Shown: positions 1 through 5,216, counted from the stretch's first letter. The stretch: 5,216 bases of DNA from Chlamydiota bacterium (GCA_023269365.1 JAHFTN010000104.1:1-5216), one strand, 5' to 3'. The notes: a model not told the origin generated them from the letters alone. Numbers and translations: made by a program.

Positions 1-233
1 GAATAAAAAAGAATAGGAACCGATAAGCCAAGAGAAGAAAGAGCGAAAATAAACCCTTTTTTCTCAAACCAGAAAGTACACACAGAACCCAATAGCCCCA
101 AAGAAATTACGGGCCAATAAGCGGGCAGGCATTTAGCGAAAAACACGCTATAGGCAGCAAGTAAAAATAAAAAACCCCACCGCCGACTTTCTGTGAGAGC
201 ACTTGTTTTTTTCTGTACAAAAACCCCTTCCAT
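1..233 (-). CDS. multi-pass membrane protein, N-terminal part, runs off the left edge
   Basis: Reading the minus strand from an ATG at 233-231 gives 77 codons with no stop, open to the window edge. The start (MEGVFVQKK) is preceded by GAGGG a few bases upstream, and the ATG lies 6 nt after the stop of the M20 peptidase, so translational coupling is likely. After a short polar, basic N-terminus come three hydrophobic stretches, roughly residues 19-36, 38-56 and 60-77, with charges (EKK, 57-59) between the second and third. This pattern indicates a polytopic inner-membrane protein. I do not recognise the family from this fragment. Transporters and other polytopic proteins such as ComEC-like channels would all fit, and the fragment is too short to choose. 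The reading frame and coupling are seen directly; membrane location is inferred from hydrophobicity. Confidence 0.72.
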   Translation of the reverse strand, partial: MEGVFVQKKTSALTESRRWGFLFLLAAYSVFFAKCLPAYWPVISLGLLGSVCTFWFEKKGFIFALSSLGLSVPILFY

Positions 234-239
234 AATCCC

Positions 240-1604
240 TCATAGTAAAGAGAGTCGCTCAAAAATCTTTGTCATAGTCAAAAAGCCCAGCTCGAACCGA
301 TCGAGGCCAAAATGTTCATTGGGCGCATGGATATTATCTTCTGCAAGCCCCACTCCTATCATAGCCACATCTGCGCAAGAGACCTTGGCGAGCTGCACAA
401 TGATAGGCACAGAGGCTCCACATAAAAGGTACTGACACGGCTTTTTAAACACCTCTTCATACGCTGAAGCAACGAGGCTGACGAGCTTAGAATTAAAATT
501 ACATCGGTAGGCGGGTGCGCCGTGGGGCGCTGTCACTTTGATCATAAGCCCTTTTGGAGCGTGTTTTTTTAAATGACTTTCTATCGCTTGAACCACTTTT
601 ATGGGGTCTTGGTTGGGAACGAGACGGCAAGAGATTTTAGCGCTTGCCTGCGCAGGGATCACCGTTTTAAACCCGGCCCCTGTGTAACCGCCTACCATCC
701 CGTTGATCTCGAGTGTGGGCCTAAGCCAATTGGACTGTTTCAGCGTCACCCCTTCTTCTGAGCAAAATGCCTCTACTCCAAAGGTTTTTTGATACTGAAT
801 TAGATCAAAACTCATATCCATCTGAGAAAGATCTTCCTCAGAAAGGGGCAAGATATCGTCATGAAATGGGGCGATATCTATCCGTCCTTGTTTATCCCAA
901 AAAGAGCTAAGTAAGGTGACTAAAGCTCGATTGGGATTAAGGGCGATTCCTCCATGAATTCCCGAGTGCAAATCGGATGTGGAATTCCTACATTCCACCT
1001 CCATTGTCACAATACCCCGCATCCCCAAGGTAATCCCCGGCGATGAGATACTGGGAATATCAAAATCTACGACGAGAAGATAGTCTGCTTGTAGTTCCTG
1101 TTTTTTTGAAGCTAAAATTGCAGCCGTTCCCGCTCCTCCAGACTCCTCTTCCCCTTCAATGAATACTTTTAGGTTAAAGTTGAGCTTTTTACCCAAAGCA
1201 AGCCAAGCTTTGATCGCCGTTAAAGAATAGAAACACTGCCCCTTATTATCTACAGCTCCCCTTGCATAAACTTGGGCTTGCCTAATTTCAGGCTCGAAAG
1301 GGGGGCTATCCCAGAGTTCGATCGGATCTATGGGCTGAACATCGTAATGGTGATAGATAAGTAGGGTGGGGCGGTCTTTGCCCGCCTTTTCATAGGAACC
1401 AAAGACGACAGGAAGCCCTGACGTCTGCCAAAGTGTCGTTTCTAGTCCCATCTGATTCATGTAGGCACAGAGCCATTGCGCTGCCGCTTCCGCCTGGGGT
1501 TTGAATGCAGGGTCTCCACTCAGACTCTGAAACCTTAAAAATGTGAAAAAATCGCGCAAGATCTCTTGCTCATGCGCCTTATACCATTGTTTTAACAACT
1601 CCAT
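240..1604 (-). CDS. M20-family metallopeptidase (dipeptidase, ArgE/DapE/CPG2 superfamily)
   Basis: A 454-aa protein, the usual length for M20 dipeptidases of the carnosinase/CNDP-like group, which hydrolyse dipeptides with two zinc ions in the cytoplasm. The metal-site motifs are all present in order: HYDVQP (H86, D88), GAVDNKG (bridging D119), GEEESGG (E153 as likely catalytic base, E154 as ligand), D180 (or D182) in LVVDFD, and H426 in HAPNEH. The lid/dimerisation domain lies at about residues 200-320, with DLHSGIHGG (H213) and GYTGAGFKTVIPA, followed by R327 in the substrate-carboxylate region. No signal peptide is seen. The ATG at 1604 follows the upstream gene's stop by 3 nt, so the two are probably coupled; its Shine-Dalgarno match is weak. 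The family is certain; the exact substrate cannot be read from sequence. Recycling of peptides for amino acids is the likely role. Confidence 0.95.
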   Translation of the reverse strand: MELLKQWYKAHEQEILRDFFTFLRFQSLSGDPAFKPQAEAAAQWLCAYMNQMGLETTLWQTSGLPVVFGSYEKAGKDRPTLLIYHHYDVQPIDPIELWDSPPFEPEIRQAQVYARGAVDNKGQCFYSLTAIKAWLALGKKLNFNLKVFIEGEEESGGAGTAAILASKKQELQADYLLVVDFDIPSISSPGITLGMRGIVTMEVECRNSTSDLHSGIHGGIALNPNRALVTLLSSFWDKQGRIDIAPFHDDILPLSEEDLSQMDMSFDLIQYQKTFGVEAFCSEEGVTLKQSNWLRPTLEINGMVGGYTGAGFKTVIPAQASAKISCRLVPNQDPIKVVQAIESHLKKHAPKGLMIKVTAPHGAPAYRCNFNSKLVSLVASAYEEVFKKPCQYLLCGASVPIIVQLAKVSCADVAMIGVGLAEDNIHAPNEHFGLDRFELGFLTMTKIFERLSLL

Positions 1605-1607
1605 AGC

Positions 1608-1802
1608 CTACTCTTCGATGAATGTCTGCGCGCTTTCAATTAAATACGCCGCTAAAGAACAATCCCCTTCATAGATCATTTCCACTTCCATCTTCCCCTC
1701 CGCAGTCGGCTCACCACAGGTGATCAATACAAAACAGGGAAACTGTTTTGCCAAATATTTTCTTAATTCCTCTTGCGAGAGCCCTTCTACAGATTCATTC
1801 AT
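1608..1802 (-). CDS. small protein of unknown function, first gene of the M20 operon
   Basis: A 64-aa ORF (MNESVEGLSQEELRK...) starting at ATG 1802-1800, preceded by TAGG with a 7-nt spacer. A TTG at 1820 would add six residues, but the ATG is better placed for this ribosome site. I do not recognise the family. The composition suggests an amphipathic helix at residues 8-20, a beta-rich middle (residues 23-45, containing ITCGEPTAEGKMEVEMIYEG) and a C-terminal helix (47-62). There are cysteines at 23, 29 and 48, no signal peptide and no membrane segment, so it is probably a small cytosolic alpha/beta protein. The stop codon lies 3 nt before the M20 peptidase start, which suggests coordinated expression and perhaps a shared role. 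The protein-like composition and tight packing support a real gene, but homology is untested. Confidence 0.7.
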   Translation of the reverse strand: MNESVEGLSQEELRKYLAKQFPCFVLITCGEPTAEGKMEVEMIYEGDCSLAAYLIESAQTFIEE

Positions 1803-1851
1803 GGTGTTGCCTACATACAAAATCTAAAACTCTACATGACACACCTGAAAA

Positions 1852-1880
1852 TTAATATGCAAAGAAATTCCATTTTACAA
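1852..1880 (-). promoter_or_regulatory. candidate sigma70-type promoter for the small protein-M20-membrane protein operon
   Basis: On the minus strand TTGTAA (1880-1875) and TATTAA (1857-1852) are separated by exactly 17 bp. Each matches the housekeeping -35 and -10 consensus at four of six positions. Transcription would begin near 1845, giving a leader of about 43 nt before the ATG at 1802. The region is A+T-rich, so chance matches are possible; the ideal spacing and position are what support it. Confidence 0.45.
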
Positions 1881-1899
1881 AATTTCTCAAAATCAAGAA

Positions 1900-1930
1900 T
1901 TGTAAAAAATTTTTTCCATATAAATAAAAT
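1900..1930 (+). promoter_or_regulatory. weak candidate promoter for the secreted peptide and htpX
   Basis: TTGTAA (1900-1905) is followed by TAAAAT (1925-1930), a 19-bp spacer, which is longer than ideal. The -35 hexamer is the mirror image of the one used by the leftward promoter candidate: TTTTACAA (1873-1880) and TTGTAAAA (1900-1907) form an 8-bp inverted repeat around a 19-nt centre. Other A+T-rich hexamers further downstream (for example TAAAAT at 1956-1961) are alternatives, and none has a convincing -35 partner. Confidence 0.28.
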
Positions 1931-1988
1931 TTATTAGGTATTGTGAATAAATAACTAAAATAGTAAGCTGCCCTAAGATTGATTTTGC

Positions 1989-2003
1989 CCCCTAATAAAG
2001 GGG
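1989..2003 (+). promoter_or_regulatory. small C/G hairpin in the leader of the secreted peptide gene
   Basis: CCCCT (1989-1993) and AGGGG (1999-2003) are perfectly complementary around the loop AATAA. It stands out because the surrounding 200 bases are very A+T-rich. It lies about 30 nt before the AAAGGA ribosome site (2033-2038) and would be in the 5' untranslated leader, where it could stabilise the mRNA. It could equally be a protein-binding dyad in DNA. There is no T-run directly after it, so it is not a terminator. Confidence 0.35.
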
Positions 2004-2045
2004 AACAAAGTTGAACTGAAAACCACAACAACAAAGGAAATATTT

Positions 2046-2192
2046 ATGAAGTCGAAATTTTTAACACTATTTTGTTTAATCTGCCTCGGTACTGTTGCTG
2101 CACAAGCAAACGACAAAGAAGAAGAAAAAACAGCAGAAGTTACAACAGCTGAAGTTGCGACTCCAGATGGATCAGAAGAAACTGCTTCCTAA
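2046..2192 (+). CDS. small secreted acidic peptide (48 aa with signal peptide)
   Basis: ATG 2046 to TAA 2190-2192 encodes 48 residues. The start is supported by a good ribosome site, AAAGGA at 2033-2038 with a 7-nt spacer. Residues 1-21 form a classic type I signal peptide: basic MKSK, a hydrophobic core (FLTLFCLICLGTVA) and an AQA cleavage site, with cutting expected after A21. Neither cysteine in the core (C10, C13) sits in a good lipobox, so a lipoprotein is unlikely. The mature 27 residues are rich in Glu, Thr and Ala (nine acidic, two basic), contain a short AEV repeat, and are probably unfolded. I recognise no family. htpX follows on the same strand after 75 nt, so the two may be co-transcribed. 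The signal peptide and ribosome site make it a credible gene; the function is unknown. Confidence 0.68.
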   Translation: MKSKFLTLFCLICLGTVAAQANDKEEEKTAEVTTAEVATPDGSEETAS

Positions 2193-2210
2193 TTAATTGA
2201 ACCTTCGTAT

Positions 2211-2263
2211 ATACACCTTTAAGCACTGCTTACGGGTGTATGTACACCCTAGATTTTTGGTGT
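2211..2263 (+). promoter_or_regulatory. alternating complementary arms upstream of htpX: candidate RNA switch or attenuator
   Basis: Four arms alternate: ATACACC (2211-2217), GGTGTAT (2235-2241), TACACCC (2243-2249) and GGTGT (2259-2263). Arm 1 pairs with arm 2 and is extended by an inner stem TAAGC/GCTTA (2220-2224 with 2228-2232). Arm 3 pairs with arm 4, whose GGTG is also the only plausible ribosome site of htpX. Alternatively arm 2 pairs with arm 3 (GGGTGT/ACACCC, 4-nt loop), which would free arm 4. A run of five Ts (2263-2267) follows arm 4 and touches the ATG. Arms 1:2 may simply be the terminator of the preceding peptide gene. The GGGTGTA-TG-TACACCC palindrome (2234-2249) could also be a DNA operator. 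Confidence 0.45.
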
Positions 2264-2267
2264 TTTT

Positions 2268-3185
2268 ATGGCATTTGCAAAACGCATACTTTTATTTATT
2301 GCTGTCAATCTCCTCGTTGTCATCACCGTATCTCTGATTCTCAATCTCTTTCACGTACAGCCTTTCCTCCAGGGGACTGGACTTAATATCCAATCTCTTT
2401 TAATTTTCTGCCTCGTTTGGGGCATGGGAGGAGCTTTGATTTCGCTTGCCCTCTCCCGCCTCATGGCAAAGTGGATGATGGGCGTGCGCATTGTAGACCC
2501 TAACACGCGCGATCCCGCTCTTTGCCAGCTCGTGGCTTCTGTGAAAAGTTTGAGTACAAAGGCAAACCTCCCCTGCATCCCTGAAATCGGCATTTTCACC
2601 TCCGCCGAACCCAACGCCTTTGCCACAGGCCCCACGAAACGCAAGAGTCTCATTGCCGTCTCTACAGGGCTCCTTGAAAAGATGTCTTCTCAAGAGCTTG
2701 AGGGGGTCCTTGCCCATGAGATGGCCCACATCGCTAATGGCGATATGGTCACGATGACTCTCATCCAAGGGGTTGTGAACGCTTTTGTCATGTTTCTCGC
2801 AAGAGTGCTTGCCTTTGCCCTGTCGGGCCTTGGCAAACAACGAAATGAAAATAGCTCCGGTGGCTCTTACATGAGCTACATGCTATTCACCTTCCTCTTC
2901 GAGGTGGTGTTTATGATCCTAGGATCTCTTGCGATTTGCAGCTTTTCTAGATGGCGCGAGTTCAAAGCCGACCGCGGGGGTGCGGACCTTGCCGGCAGGC
3001 CCAAGATGATCGCAGCCCTCGAGTCTCTCCAGCGGATGCAGCAGATCCAGGATCCTCTCGCTAACAAGCCGTCGCTTGCTGCCTTCAAAATTTCCGTAAA
3101 GAAAAAAACGGGCTTCTTGCGCCTGTTTTCAACCCACCCTCCCCTCGAAGAGAGAATCTTACGCCTCAAGAAAAACCGCCTCTGA
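2268..3185 (+). CDS. htpX: HtpX-type membrane zinc metalloprotease (M48 family)
   Basis: A 305-aa protein, close to the usual 280-300 of HtpX, an inner-membrane protease that helps degrade misfolded membrane proteins under heat or envelope stress, alongside FtsH. The zinc site HEMAH is at residues 150-154 (H150, E151, H154). The third ligand is E231 in REFKAD, the EFxAD element typical of the family. Two hydrophobic segments lie at the N-terminus (about 7-27 and 42-62), and two more flank the region between the active-site motifs (about 165-187 and 202-224). The catalytic domain faces the cytoplasm in known homologues. Other family features are PNAFATG (115-121) and the C-terminal STHPPLEERI (288-297). 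The ATG at 2268 has only GGTG as a ribosome site, five bases upstream and buried in a possible hairpin. The gene lies downstream of the small secreted peptide and ends 6 nt before a strong terminator-like stem. Confidence 0.95.
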   Translation: MAFAKRILLFIAVNLLVVITVSLILNLFHVQPFLQGTGLNIQSLLIFCLVWGMGGALISLALSRLMAKWMMGVRIVDPNTRDPALCQLVASVKSLSTKANLPCIPEIGIFTSAEPNAFATGPTKRKSLIAVSTGLLEKMSSQELEGVLAHEMAHIANGDMVTMTLIQGVVNAFVMFLARVLAFALSGLGKQRNENSSGGSYMSYMLFTFLFEVVFMILGSLAICSFSRWREFKADRGGADLAGRPKMIAALESLQRMQQIQDPLANKPSLAAFKISVKKKTGFLRLFSTHPPLEERILRLKKNRL

Positions 3186-3191
3186 ACCTAT

Positions 3192-3226
3192 ACTCGGCGC
3201 AACTGACTAGTTCAGTTGCGCTGAGT
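3192..3226. terminator. shared hairpin between convergent htpX and fic
   Basis: A 15-bp stem (3192-3206 with 3212-3226) containing one G-T pair closes on the 5-nt loop CTAGT; its core GCGCAACTGA/TCAGTTGCGC is perfect. It fills the whole gap between the htpX stop (3183-3185) and the fic stop (3229-3227), so it probably ends transcription from both sides. The T-tract on the plus strand is poor (TCTATTT) and absent on the minus strand, so it may act partly as an mRNA 3'-end stabiliser. Confidence 0.75.
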
Positions 3227-4318
3227 CTATTTCAACAATTCCTCATATCGATCCGATAACTTGTATTTACGTCCCCTATTAGAAAAGTCGACAACACTGA
3301 GAAAGTCTTCTTTTACCCATTGAGCGCAAAGAGCAGCACATGTACGAGCCTTATACCCAAATAACTCTCCAATTTGAAGACTCGTAACCACTTCGAATTG
3401 CCCAAATAACTCTAGAGCTTTCCTCTGCCTAGGGTCGAGTTTTTTCAATAAACCACTTTGATCAGAGATCCCCTTTTTTCCCGCTTCTGACATGTACCTT
3501 AAAATACTTTCAAAAGAAAAAGCCATTCCTTTAACAAAATATTCAATCCATTTTGTAATATCGGCTTCAGCTCTCCCCATGTAATAGTTATGAGATTCCC
3601 CAACACTTATTGCATCATAATAAGCTCCAAGATTACGAGCATAGTATTCTTCCAATGAATAGACTCCTTTTAAGTCATATCCTCCTAAATATAAAATCAA
3701 TGTTGTAAGCAATCTAGCCGTTCTTCCGTTTCCATCGTAATAGGGATGAATAGTTGCAAACTGATAATGAGCAATTGCGGAAACTAAAGGACAAGGAAGA
3801 TCCTTATTATGATTAATCCAATTTACAAGAGCTGTCATTAATTCATTAACGTCCTTAGCTTCTGGAGGCATGTAAATAATCGCTTTGGATCTGGCATCTC
3901 GAATCACGTTTTGCCCTTCTCTATATTTAGAAGGCTGCAGATTCACTCTACCATTAGACATCACTAGAGCATGGAGGATTTGAATCTGCTTCTCAGTGAG
4001 AATGCTCTTTTTTGCAGCCCATTTTTCCACTTGAGTCAGCGCTGTATAATACCCCCTGACTTCATGTTCCTCCCTCTCTCTTCCTGGAAAGTGTCCTTCG
4101 TGTTTTAGCACCTCATGAACTTGATCTGGCTGAAGTTGGTTTCCCTCAATCATCGTTGAATAATGTGTCGTGTACAAACGAGCTGTTTCTCTTAAAGAGT
4201 TCAAAATCATGGGAGTCACAGGCAAATGAAGTACTTTTTCTTTCGCAGCTTCAATACACATAAGATGGGTCATGATTTTAGAAGAAATAGTATAATTTGG
4301 CTTGAATTTTATCGGCAT
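3227..4318 (-). CDS. Fic-domain protein with N-terminal inhibitory helix and C-terminal winged helix (probable AMP transferase)
   Basis: A 363-aa protein of the common bacterial Fic_N-Fic-wHTH architecture. Fic enzymes usually transfer AMP from ATP to a hydroxyl side chain of a target protein. The Fic core HPYYDGNGRTAR is at residues 191-202, with the catalytic H191, metal-binding D195, the anion-binding GNGR and R202 all present; Tyr193 replaces the more common Phe. S54-TMI-E58-G59 fits the (S/T)xxxE(G/N) inhibitory-helix motif placed before the Fic core, which marks class II self-inhibited Fic proteins. The flap region lies near 131-152. From about 295 to the end a helix-turn-helix-like segment (TSLQIGELFGYKARTCAALC, 312-331) suggests DNA binding. 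No signal peptide is seen. The ATG at 4318 is bounded upstream by an in-frame TAA at 4333-4331; its Shine-Dalgarno is weak. The gene is clearly more A+T-rich than htpX and hldE around it, hinting at transfer. Target unknown. Confidence 0.93.
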   Translation of the reverse strand: MPIKFKPNYTISSKIMTHLMCIEAAKEKVLHLPVTPMILNSLRETARLYTTHYSTMIEGNQLQPDQVHEVLKHEGHFPGREREEHEVRGYYTALTQVEKWAAKKSILTEKQIQILHALVMSNGRVNLQPSKYREGQNVIRDARSKAIIYMPPEAKDVNELMTALVNWINHNKDLPCPLVSAIAHYQFATIHPYYDGNGRTARLLTTLILYLGGYDLKGVYSLEEYYARNLGAYYDAISVGESHNYYMGRAEADITKWIEYFVKGMAFSFESILRYMSEAGKKGISDQSGLLKKLDPRQRKALELFGQFEVVTSLQIGELFGYKARTCAALCAQWVKEDFLSVVDFSNRGRKYKLSDRYEELLK

Positions 4319-4376
4319 AATATCTGCAATTTATCGGCATTCTCCATAATTTCTATTATGCAGATAAAATGCAGAT
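4311..4376. promoter_or_regulatory. five-copy 11-bp-phased operator-like array at the fic start
   Basis: The plus strand shows ATCGGCA at 4311-4317, ATCTGCA at 4322-4328 and ATCGGCA at 4333-4339, each 11 bp from the next. The reverse-complement form TGCAGAT then occurs at 4359-4365 and 4370-4376, again 11 bp apart, inside a perfect tandem 11-mer (4359-4369 and 4370-4380). One helical turn between copies puts them on the same DNA face, and the two groups point at each other. The first copy overlaps the fic start codon and the last two fall in the likely promoter spacer. Repression of fic, perhaps by its own winged-helix domain, is an inference. Confidence 0.6.
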
Positions 4377-4383
4377 AAAATAA
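4355..4383 (-). promoter_or_regulatory. candidate fic promoter
   Basis: On the minus strand CATAAT (4360-4355) matches the -10 consensus at five of six positions. The 17-bp-spaced -35 candidate TTATTT (4383-4378) is poor. Transcription would start near 4348 and leave a leader of about 30 nt. Both inverted TGCAGAT copies lie in this promoter, almost entirely in the -10/-35 spacer. Confidence 0.35.
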
Positions 4384-4398
4384 AGAGGAAATGCTGAG

Positions 4399-4426
4399 CA
4401 TGCGCAACTTGTTTAAGTTAAGCATG
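4399..4426 (-). terminator. hairpin directly after hldE
   Basis: CATGC (4399-4403) pairs with GCATG (4422-4426). After a 2x2 internal loop, AACTT (4406-4410) pairs with AAGTT (4415-4419) around the loop GTTT. The stem begins right after the hldE stop codon (4429-4427). On the minus strand the bases beyond it are T-rich but interrupted, so as an intrinsic terminator it is weak. Confidence 0.4.
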
Positions 4427-5216
4427 TTATGCGAATGGCCTGGTAGCAACTTCTCTAATTCTGGAGAGGAGGGCAAGGGGGTGGTCGAGCGGTATCAGCC
4501 TCTGTTCCTCTAAAACGAAGACCTGGTGGGGATGAAGGGCATCGCATAAGTGCTTTAAACTTTCGCTTTTGAGCACGATGAAATCCACCTCGTTAAGGGA
4601 AGAGAGAAAGGAGATAAATTCCTCGTCAGGCTTATCATCATAGAGGTAAGCGATCAGTTTTTGATCGGAAGAGGAGAGCTTGCGCAACGCGCGGAATAAA
4701 GCGGTAGACATCCCTTCAGCGCTATCGATCCCTAGGACCGTATAACACTTCCCTTTCAACGCTTGCTGCAGAGCGAAGAGATGCTCTTCATCAAAGATTT
4801 TATTCTCTACATCGACTTCAAGTAAGCGCTCTGCCACTTCTGATAAGGTGATCCGCGCGCAGCCCAGCCTTTCGACAGAAATAGCCGCCGCGATGTTAGC
4901 TAGCTGTATGCCGTATTTGATCTCAAGTTGGTTGGCAAGCGCGATCCCAATCATCGCAAGGACCGTGTCGCCAGCGCCTGTCATGTCTTTGACCTCTTTT
5001 GAGCGCACGGGAAAGTGGGTACAGCTTCCTGTGTTTGTAAACAAAGAGATCCCCGCTTCGGAACGGGTGACCATGAGTTGCTCGATCCCACAGTGTTGCA
5101 ACAGATGGGTCGCCACCTTTTCTAACGGGGTGTCCAGAGGAAGTTTTGCTGCTGTATAAGCCTCTAGCAAGTTGGGCTTAATGACAGAGGCGCCGGCATA
5201 TTTAGAAAAATCCTCT
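4427..5216 (-). CDS. hldE: HldE/RfaE-type heptose kinase, C-terminal 262 residues, with a degenerate nucleotidyltransferase-like domain
   Basis: The frame is open from the right edge to TAA at 4429-4427; the N-terminus lies outside the window and no real start is visible. The first 15 residues (EDFSKYAGASVIKPN) continue into LLEA, matching the KYRGATLxTPN-xxE segment of RfaE-type PfkB kinases. These phosphorylate heptose 7-phosphate at C1 in the cytoplasm for the LPS inner core. MVTRSEAGISLF and DMTGAGDT follow; the catalytic Asp is residue 83 of the visible part. After the kinase fold, KIFDEEHLFALQQAL matches the usual linker to the C-terminal cytidylyl/adenylyltransferase domain. The remaining ~115 residues keep that domain's outline (YTVLGID, then a hydrophobic strand, VDFIVL, LHPHQVFVLE, LSRIRE) but have EGMS where the catalytic HAGH should be. 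The distance from GAGD to the C-terminus is roughly 35 residues shorter than in standard HldE. Kinase assignment is good; transferase activity is unlikely. Confidence 0.85.
   Translation of the reverse strand, partial: EDFSKYAGASVIKPNLLEAYTAAKLPLDTPLEKVATHLLQHCGIEQLMVTRSEAGISLFTNTGSCTHFPVRSKEVKDMTGAGDTVLAMIGIALANQLEIKYGIQLANIAAAISVERLGCARITLSEVAERLLEVDVENKIFDEEHLFALQQALKGKCYTVLGIDSAEGMSTALFRALRKLSSSDQKLIAYLYDDKPDEEFISFLSSLNEVDFIVLKSESLKHLCDALHPHQVFVLEEQRLIPLDHPLALLSRIREVATRPFA

Noticed and set aside
193..761. Two plus-strand ORFs (80 and 62 aa) over the M20 gene
   Set aside because: Antisense frames of the M20 peptidase and the membrane protein, with no domain signal or ribosome site.
1803..1820. 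TTG start adding six residues to the 64-aa protein
   Set aside because: The ATG at 1802 has TAGG at a 7-nt spacing; the TTG has no better site and is a rarer start codon.
1852..2034. 60-aa minus-strand ORF in the intergenic region
   Set aside because: Low-complexity, A+T-driven frame with no ribosome site; it overlaps the promoter region and the hairpin ahead of the plus-strand peptide gene.
2351..3169. Three minus-strand ORFs of 97-146 aa inside htpX
   Set aside because: Shadows of htpX. They have Arg/Ser/Pro/His-rich, unprotein-like composition and lie wholly within a gene of certain identity.
4359..4380. Tandem 11-mer as part of a CRISPR array or replication iterons
   Set aside because: Units are far too short and lack spacers for CRISPR; there is no replication gene nearby, and the position over a promoter fits operators better.
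4848..5159. 103-aa plus-strand ORF opposite hldE
   Set aside because: Antisense to the conserved GAGD region of the kinase, which constrains the sequence; a shadow frame.
4427..5170. Start of the kinase gene at TTG 5170
   Set aside because: The frame continues to the right edge with family-matching residues (SKYAGASVIKPN), so 5170 is inside the gene.

Overview
The window is an ordinary-looking chromosomal segment of a Gram-negative bacterium of moderate to low G+C. It carries the end of a heptose-kinase (HldE/RfaE-type) gene, an HtpX-type membrane protease, a Fic-family protein, and an M20 dipeptidase flanked by a small protein and a membrane protein. The HldE homologue points to a lipopolysaccharide-type envelope. 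The mix (Fic protein, M20 dipeptidase, tiny lineage-specific ORFs, A+T-rich promoters) resembles host-associated lineages such as the environmental Chlamydiae. That placement is a weak inference from overall impression, since there is no rRNA or other marker in the window. No mobile element, CRISPR array, tRNA or rRNA was seen.

Layout, left to right. Positions 1-1802 hold a tightly packed minus-strand operon, transcribed leftwards: an unrecognised 64-aa protein, then the 454-aa M20 peptidase 3 nt further on, then a multi-pass membrane protein 6 nt further on that runs off the left edge. Positions 1803-2045 are an A+T-rich divergent promoter region with two back-to-back promoter candidates. 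Positions 2046-3185 form the plus-strand unit: a 48-aa peptide with a signal sequence, a 75-nt spacer with four alternating self-complementary arms, and htpX. A 15-bp hairpin at 3192-3226 separates htpX from the convergent fic gene.

Positions 3227-4318 hold fic (minus strand), visibly more A+T-rich than its neighbours, so possibly acquired. Its control region (4311-4376) carries five copies of a 7-bp motif at exact 11-bp steps, three in one direction and two in the other. Positions 4427-5216 hold the 3' part of hldE. Its kinase half looks intact where visible, but the C-terminal half looks like a decayed nucleotidyltransferase lacking the HxGH signature.

The points most worth a second look are the phased operator-like array at fic, the possible RNA switch in front of htpX, and the degenerate C-terminal domain of the heptose kinase.
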